Assembly: GCF_010729665.1 (NCBI RefSeq)
Contig: NZ_AP022610.1
Span: forward strand, 2,604,001 to 2,668,000
DNA: 64,000 nt
Reading direction: 5' to 3'
Source of the DNA: Mycolicibacterium madagascariense
GTDB taxonomy: Bacteria; Actinomycetota; Actinomycetes; Mycobacteriales; Mycobacteriaceae
Of this stretch, positions 56,577 to 64,000 are shown in pieces. The first letter of the stretch is position 1. Each line of letters begins with the position of its first letter. The notes under the pieces are model-generated. The model saw only the letters and a list, made by a program, of their open reading frames with translations. It ran no database searches and was not told where the DNA came from. A program made the position numbers and the translations under genes.

Positions 56577-56674
56577 CACCGCGCCGATGCGGCGCCAGCG
56601 GGACGGGCCGGTACTGTTATGCGGTCGAGAAAGCACCCGACGCGACCCGCGACACCACCTAAGGACGACAGCAC

Positions 56675-59374
<2,700 letters not shown>

Positions 59375-59379
59375 CCCGG

Positions 59380-59895
59380 TTGTCCGCTACCGACGACCGT
59401 CAGCCGGACCGGCCCGGCGGAGACGATCCCGGGCGCGGTCGTCGGCTCGGTGTCGACGTCGGCAGCGTGCGCATCGGCGTGGCGACGAGTGACCCCGACG
59501 GCATTCTCGCCACCCCCGTCGAGACGGTGGCCAGAGATCGAAAGAGCGTCAACGGCAAGCACATTCGGCGCCTAGCGCAGATCGCCGGCGAGCTGGACGT
59601 CGTCGAGGTGGTGGTCGGCCTGCCGAGGACCCTGGCCGACCGGACCGGTCCCTCCGCCATCGACGCCATCGCCGTCGCCGACGCACTGTCCGCGCGCCTG
59701 GCTCCCGTCCCGGTGCGACTCGCCGACGAACGGTTGACCACGGTGACCGCGCAACGTTCGCTGCGCGAGGCGGGGGTGCGGGCGAGGGGACAGCGCGCGA
59801 TGGTGGACCAGGTCGCCGCGGTCGGGATCCTGCAGACGTGGCTCGATCGGCGCCGGGCTGCGCTGGCCGACACCGGCGGAGCGGCCGATGGCTGA
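59380..59895 (+). CDS. ruvX: Holliday junction resolvase-like pre-16S rRNA nuclease RuvX/YqgF
   Basis: This RNase H-fold protein has 171 residues from TTG 59380. [20 protein letters not shown] holds the first catalytic Asp. [16 protein letters not shown] is the second region, and [20 protein letters not shown] precedes the last Asp in [17 protein letters not shown]. coli YqgF processes the 5' end of 16S rRNA; mycobacterial members have been shown to act on Holliday junctions. It overlaps mltG by eight bases. Confidence 0.94.
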   Translation: MSATDDRQPDRPGGDDPGRGRRLGVDVGSVRIGVATSDPDGILATPVETVARDRKSVNGKHIRRLAQIAGELDVVEVVVGLPRTLADRTGPSAIDAIAVADALSARLAPVPVRLADERLTTVTAQRSLREAGVRARGQRAMVDQVAAVGILQTWLDRRRAALADTGGAADG

Positions 59896-61141
59896 GAACT
59901 GGGGTCGTGAGCGCACCGAACCGGAGGCGGTCGGGCTGCCGCGCCGGACCATGAGCCGCACGCAGCGGGCCCGCGCCAGGCGCAACCGCCGCCGACGTCG
60001 CAACCTCACCATCCTGTCGGTGCTGGCGCTCGTCGTGGTGGTGGTGGGCGCGGTGTTCCTCGGCTCGCGCATGCTGCACGGCATGTTCGGCAACCCGAAT
60101 GACTACGACGGCGACGGGGTCAAGGACGTCGTCGTCCAGGTGCACAGTGGCGACTCGACGACGGCCATCGGCGACACGCTGAAGAACGGCGGCGTGGTCG
60201 CCACGGCCCAGGCCTTCGTCGCCGCGGCCGCGGGCAACTCGGCGATCTCGCAGATTCAGCCCGGCTTCTACCGCGTCCGCACCGAGATCTCGGCGGCCAA
60301 CGCCGTGTCCCGGCTCGCCGACCCGCAGAACCGCGTTGGCAAGCTGGTGATCCCGGAGGGCCGACAGCTCGACGACATCGCCGACGTCAAGACCAACGCG
60401 GTCACGAAGGGCATCTTCTCGCTGATCGCCGACGCGACGTGCGTCGACCTCGACGACCACCGCCAGTGCGGCGTCACCGCGGCCGAACTCAAGGCGGCGG
60501 CAGGCGCGGCCGACGCACGGGCGCTCGCCGTCCCGACGTGGGCGCTGGGTCCGGTCACCGCGCTCGGCGCCGACCATCGGCGCCTCGAGGGTCTGATCGC
60601 CCCCGGCACCTGGAACGTCGACCCGTCGGCGCCGGCGCAGGACATCCTCTCCACGCTCATCGGCGCCAGTGCCACGCAGTACGAGCAGAACGGCCTGTTG
60701 ACCACGGGCAACGTCGAGAACCTGTCGCCCTACCAGGTGCTGGTGGTCGCCTCGCTGGTCCAGCGCGAATCCAAGCCGCAGGACTTCGGCAAGGTGAGCA
60801 GGGTCATCTACAACCGGCTCGTCGCACCCGATCACCGCAAGCTGGAGTTCGACTCCACGGTCAACTACTCCCTGGACCGCCAGGAGGTCGCGACCACCGA
60901 CGCCGACCGTGGCCGCGACACCCCGTGGAATACCTATTTGCGCGAAGGGCTTCCGGCGACACCGATCTGCTCGCCCGGTCAGCCCGCGATGGTGGCCGCG
61001 GAGAATCCCGAGCCGGGGGACTGGCTGTTCTTCGTCACCGTCGACATGCAGGGCACGACGCTGTTCACCCGGGACTATCAGCAGCACCTGGCCAACATCG
61101 ATCTGGCCAGGAAAAACGGTGTGCTCGACAGCGCACGATGA
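59888..61141 (+). CDS. mltG: Endolytic murein transglycosylase MltG
   Basis: This YceG-family protein has 417 residues. The basic cytoplasmic N-terminus ([20 protein letters not shown]) is followed by one membrane span ([20 protein letters not shown]). The LysM-like domain and the catalytic core follow. The active-site Glu is in [24 protein letters not shown], and [11 protein letters not shown] precedes it. [11 protein letters not shown] and [20 protein letters not shown] are conserved YceG stretches. It cuts nascent glycan strands in the cell wall. The stop overlaps the aroE ATG. Confidence 0.96.
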   Translation: MAENWGRERTEPEAVGLPRRTMSRTQRARARRNRRRRRNLTILSVLALVVVVVGAVFLGSRMLHGMFGNPNDYDGDGVKDVVVQVHSGDSTTAIGDTLKNGGVVATAQAFVAAAAGNSAISQIQPGFYRVRTEISAANAVSRLADPQNRVGKLVIPEGRQLDDIADVKTNAVTKGIFSLIADATCVDLDDHRQCGVTAAELKAAAGAADARALAVPTWALGPVTALGADHRRLEGLIAPGTWNVDPSAPAQDILSTLIGASATQYEQNGLLTTGNVENLSPYQVLVVASLVQRESKPQDFGKVSRVIYNRLVAPDHRKLEFDSTVNYSLDRQEVATTDADRGRDTPWNTYLREGLPATPICSPGQPAMVAAENPEPGDWLFFVTVDMQGTTLFTRDYQQHLANIDLARKNGVLDSAR

Positions 61142-61932
61142 CGCTCCGCAAAGCCGCGGTCCTCGGTTCGCCCATCGCGCATTCGAGGTCGCCCCAGCTG
61201 CATCTCGCGGCCTACCGCGCACTGGGGCTCACCGACTGGACCTATGAGCGCATCGAGTGCCAGGCCGCCGCACTGCCCACGCTGGTACGCGGTTTGGGGC
61301 CCGAGTGGGTCGGACTGTCGGTGACGATGCCCGGCAAGTTCGCCGCCCTGCAGGTCGCCGACGAGCGGACCACCAGGGCCGAGCAGGTGGGGTCGGCGAA
61401 CACCCTGGTGCGGACGCCGACGGGCTGGCTGGCCGACAACACCGACGTCGACGGGGTGACGGGTGCGCTCGCCTCGGTCGTGACCGCCGGGGACGACGCG
61501 GCGGTGCTGGGCGCCGGCGGTACCGCCCCCGCCGCGCTCGCCGGGCTGGCCGAGCTGGGCGTGCGGGACGTCTGCGTCGTCGCCCGAGACGCGGCGAAGG
61601 CCGCGCCGCTGCTGGCGCTGGGCACGCGCCTGGGCGTCGGCACGCGGTTCGTCGAATTGGGCACGCCGGTGCCGCGCGTCGCCGTCGTCGTCAGCACGCT
61701 GCCGGCCGACGTGGCGGCCCGACACGTCGAAACCCTCACCGCCGCACCGGTTCTGCTCGACGCGATCTACGATCCCTGGCCGACGCCGCTCGCCGACGCG
61801 GTCGTCGCCGCGGGTGGCCGGGTGATCGGCGGTCTGCAGATGCTGCTGAACCAGGCCTTCTCGCAGGTCGAGCTGTTCACGGGGTGCCCGGCGCCCAAAG
61901 AGGTGATGAGCGCGGCGCTGGCCGGCACCTAG
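61138..61932 (+). CDS. aroE: Shikimate dehydrogenase
   Basis: AroE reduces 3-dehydroshikimate with NADPH in the aromatic amino-acid pathway. This copy has 264 residues. KAAVLGSPIAHSRSPQLHLAAYRALGL is the substrate-binding N-terminus, WVGLSVTMPGK has the catalytic Lys region, ADNTDVDGV holds the catalytic Asp, and AAVLGAGGTAPAAL is the cofactor loop. NQAFSQVELFTG closes the protein. aroC and aroK follow after one small gene, so three steps of the shikimate route sit together. Confidence 0.95.
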   Translation: MTLRKAAVLGSPIAHSRSPQLHLAAYRALGLTDWTYERIECQAAALPTLVRGLGPEWVGLSVTMPGKFAALQVADERTTRAEQVGSANTLVRTPTGWLADNTDVDGVTGALASVVTAGDDAAVLGAGGTAPAALAGLAELGVRDVCVVARDAAKAAPLLALGTRLGVGTRFVELGTPVPRVAVVVSTLPADVAARHVETLTAAPVLLDAIYDPWPTPLADAVVAAGGRVIGGLQMLLNQAFSQVELFTGCPAPKEVMSAALAGT

Positions 61933-61941
61933 ACTCCGGCC

Positions 61942-62367
61942 ATGGCTGCGGCACTGGCATGCGCGCTGTGCTGGCTGGCCGCCCTCACCGTCTTCGACGT
62001 CAGGCACCGGCGGCTGCCCAATGCGCTGACCCTGCCGGGCGCGCTGGCGGTGCTCATCATCGCCGCGAGTGTCGGACGCGGTGGCGAAGCGTTGCTCGGA
62101 GCCCTCGCGCTGACCGCCGCCTACCTCGTCGTACACCTCGCCGCGCCGACCGCCATGGGCGCCGGGGACGTCAAGCTGGCACTCGGAGTCGGCGGACTGA
62201 CGGGCGCCTTCGGGGTGGAGGTCTGGCTGCTGGCCGCGGTCGCGGCGCCGCTGCTGACGGCGCTATGGGGCATCGCGACGTGCCGGTGGCGCGGCCCGGT
62301 CGCGCACGGCCCGTCGATGTGCGCGGCAACCGTCGCCGCGGTCGCCCTGGCCGTCGCCGCGCCCTAG
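61942..62367 (+). CDS. Short prepilin-peptidase-like (A24) membrane protein
   Basis: This protein has 141 residues and at least four hydrophobic segments. The aspartate-protease motif GxGD is present as MGAGDVKLALGVGGL, and the first Asp is seen in FDVRHRRLPNALTLPG. Both catalytic Asp residues of the A24A/A24B family are therefore intact. The N-terminal methyltransferase domain of full-length PilD is missing, so this is the stand-alone peptidase type. It could process type IV-like prepilins, such as the tad/flp pilins found in mycobacteria. It lies between aroE and aroC. Confidence 0.88.
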   Translation: MAAALACALCWLAALTVFDVRHRRLPNALTLPGALAVLIIAASVGRGGEALLGALALTAAYLVVHLAAPTAMGAGDVKLALGVGGLTGAFGVEVWLLAAVAAPLLTALWGIATCRWRGPVAHGPSMCAATVAAVALAVAAP

Positions 62368-62424
62368 CGTGGCCGCGCCCGACGGATTACGTCAGGTGGA
62401 GGGCCGCATGGGAAGATGGGACGC

Positions 62425-63621
62425 GTGTTGCGATGGACCACAGCTGGTGAATCCCACGGTCGCGCCCTGGTGGCCATGCTCGAGGGCATGGTGGCCGGCG
62501 TCGAGATCACCTCTGCCGACATCGCCGACCAGTTGCGGCGCCGGCGGCTCGGCTACGGCCGGGGCGCCAGGATGAAGTTCGAGGCCGACGAGGTCACCGT
62601 GCTGGCGGGGGTGCGCCACGGCGTCACCCTCGGCGGTCCCATCGCCATCGAGATCGGCAACACCGAGTGGCCCAAGTGGGAGACGGTGATGGCCGCCGAC
62701 CCGGTCGACCCGGCCGAACTGGACGGCGCCCGCAACGCCCCCCTGACCCGACCCCGACCGGGCCACGCCGACTACGCCGGCATGCTCAAGTACGACTTCG
62801 ACGACGCGAGGCCGGTGCTCGAGCGGGCCAGTGCCCGCGAGACCGCGGCCCGGGTCGCGGCGGGGACCGTCGCCAGGGAGTTCCTGCGCCAGGCGCTCGG
62901 CGTCGAGGTGCTCTCCCACGTCATCTCGATCGGGGCCTCCGCGCCCTACGACGGCCCGCCGCCGGGCCCGGGTGATCTGGCCCGCATCGACGACAGCCCG
63001 GTGCGCGCCTTCGACGCGCACACCGAGCAGCTCATGATCGACGAGATCGAGGCCGCCAAGAAGGACGGCGACACCCTCGGCGGGATCGTCGAGGTCGTCG
63101 TCGACGGCCTTCCCATCGGCCTGGGCTCCTTCACCAGCGGTGACAACCGGCTGGACAGCCAGCTCGCGGCCGCGGTCATGGGCATCCAGGCCATCAAGGG
63201 CGTGGAGATCGGCGACGGGTTCGAGACCGCGCGCCGCCGCGGTAGCGTCGCCCACGACGAGATCTACCCCGGCCCGGACGGCGTCGTGCGCTCGACCAAT
63301 CGCGCCGGCGGTCTGGAAGGCGGCATGACCAACGGTCAGGCGCTGCGCGTGCGCGCCGCGATGAAGCCGATCTCGACGGTGCCGCGGGCGCTGGCGACCG
63401 TCGACATGAGCACCGGTGCCGAGGCCGTCGCCATCCACCAGCGCTCGGACGTCTGTGCCGTGCCCGCCGCGGGCGTGGTCGTCGAGACCATGGTGGCGCT
63501 GGTGCTGGCGCGCGCAGCGCTGGAGAAGTTCGGCGGCGACTCCCTCGGTGAGACGAAGGCCAACGTCGAGGGCTACCTGGCGGGCATCGCGAAGCGTTCC
63601 GGCGGGCAGGCGTCGGGCTGA
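62425..63621 (+). CDS. aroC: Chorismate synthase
   Basis: AroC eliminates phosphate from EPSP with reduced FMN to form chorismate. This copy has 398 residues from GTG 62425, which fits the family start [11 protein letters not shown] and has GGAAG about nine bases upstream; ATG 62416 is the alternative. [48 protein letters not shown], and later [14 protein letters not shown] and [15 protein letters not shown] are characteristic. The stop overlaps the aroK start by one base. Confidence 0.96.
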   Translation: MLRWTTAGESHGRALVAMLEGMVAGVEITSADIADQLRRRRLGYGRGARMKFEADEVTVLAGVRHGVTLGGPIAIEIGNTEWPKWETVMAADPVDPAELDGARNAPLTRPRPGHADYAGMLKYDFDDARPVLERASARETAARVAAGTVAREFLRQALGVEVLSHVISIGASAPYDGPPPGPGDLARIDDSPVRAFDAHTEQLMIDEIEAAKKDGDTLGGIVEVVVDGLPIGLGSFTSGDNRLDSQLAAAVMGIQAIKGVEIGDGFETARRRGSVAHDEIYPGPDGVVRSTNRAGGLEGGMTNGQALRVRAAMKPISTVPRALATVDMSTGAEAVAIHQRSDVCAVPAAGVVVETMVALVLARAALEKFGGDSLGETKANVEGYLAGIAKRSGGQASG

Positions 63622-64000
63622 TGGCGCCGCGGGCCGTGCTGGTGGGGATGCCCGGATCGGGCAAGTCCACCATCGGGCGGCGCCTGGCCAAGGCTCTCGG
63701 CGTGCCGCTCCTGGACACCGACGCCAAGATCGTCGAGACCACGGGCCGCACCATCGCCGACATCTTCGTCGACGGTGAGGCGGAGTTCCGCCGCATCGAG
63801 GCCGAGGTGGTGCGCGCGGCCCTCGCCGAACACGACGGCGTGGTGTCCCTCGGCGGCGGCGCCATCACCACCCCCGAGGTGCGCGAGGCGCTGGCCGGTC
63901 ACACCGTCGTCTACCTGGAAATCTCTGCCGCCGAAGGCATTCGGCGCACCTCGGGCAACACCACCCGGCCCCTGCTCGCCGGCGGCGATCCCGGGGAGCG
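63621..64000 (+). CDS. aroK: Shikimate kinase (3' end outside window)
   Basis: The first 126 residues are visible. The phosphate loop is [11 protein letters not shown], the shikimate-binding motif [13 protein letters not shown], and the SLGGGAIT motif follows. RPLLAGG near the end is the start of the lid region. The ATG overlaps the aroC TGA. It phosphorylates shikimate with ATP. Family length is about 170 residues, so roughly 45 are missing. Confidence 0.95.
   Translation, partial: MAPRAVLVGMPGSGKSTIGRRLAKALGVPLLDTDAKIVETTGRTIADIFVDGEAEFRRIEAEVVRAALAEHDGVVSLGGGAITTPEVREALAGHTVVYLEISAAEGIRRTSGNTTRPLLAGGDPGE

Noticed and set aside
56577..56674. Possible T-box or other leader RNA before alaS
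   Set aside because: The gap is 98 bases, too short for a T-box, with no stem-loop or conserved T-box sequence seen.

Overview
The window is a high-GC actinobacterial chromosome segment, almost certainly from a rapidly growing Mycobacterium (Mycolicibacterium). This rests on the pdxS-tesB-pdxT-yebC-ruvCAB-yajC-secDF-apt-rel-hisS-aspS-alaS-ruvX-mltG-aroE-aroC-aroK gene order (recalled from M. tuberculosis), frequent GTG starts, many 4-base start/stop overlaps, mycobacterial-type LexA boxes, and several F420-type oxidoreductases. No tRNA, rRNA, CRISPR array, insertion sequence or prophage was seen.

Layout. Bases 1-6753 hold pyridoxal phosphate synthase (pdxS, cut by the window edge, and pdxT) with a thioesterase between them, then yebC, a small NAD(P)-binding protein and the ruvCAB operon behind a LexA box. 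Bases 6754-14205 hold gabT, then yajC-secD-secF, an orphan peptide-binding lipoprotein and apt. Bases 14249-21009 hold the stringent-response gene rel, two tandem membrane-anchored cyclophilins on the other strand, a glyoxalase-II-like hydrolase, hisS and dtd. Bases 21072-23007 hold a secreted protein, a cold-shock gene and a radical SAM gene whose start codon lies inside a LexA box. Bases 23041-27424 are a divergent acyl-CoA cluster: two acyl-CoA dehydrogenases facing a luciferase-like oxidoreductase and a thioesterase-like protein.

Bases 27444-36975 are mixed accessory genes: a zinc metallopeptidase, a carboxylesterase, a ketopantoate-reductase-like gene broken by an apparent one-base frameshift, aspS, a LysR regulator divergent from a luciferase-like/Ddn-like oxidoreductase pair, a thiolase and an HxlR regulator. 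Bases 36972-45089 are a complete carbohydrate or polyol uptake and catabolism operon on the minus strand: DeoR regulator, FGGY kinase, binding lipoprotein, two permeases, ATPase, short-chain dehydrogenase and a BtpA/SgcQ-type barrel protein. Two matching inverted operator-like sites precede it.

Bases 45305-53319 hold the most interesting unit: four overlapping genes encoding a transglutaminase-DUF2126 giant protein, an ATP-grasp/alpha-E fusion, a second transglutaminase-like protein and a zinc-ribbon HExxH metallopeptidase. Together they look like a peptide-forming and peptide-cleaving system with no established substrate. Bases 53406-64000 return to housekeeping: a DUF3097/Toprim-like protein, rarA, a small membrane protein, yjbQ, alaS, ruvX, mltG, aroE, a short prepilin-peptidase-like gene, aroC and the start of aroK. 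Several long perfect hairpins sit at gene ends and probably terminate transcription.
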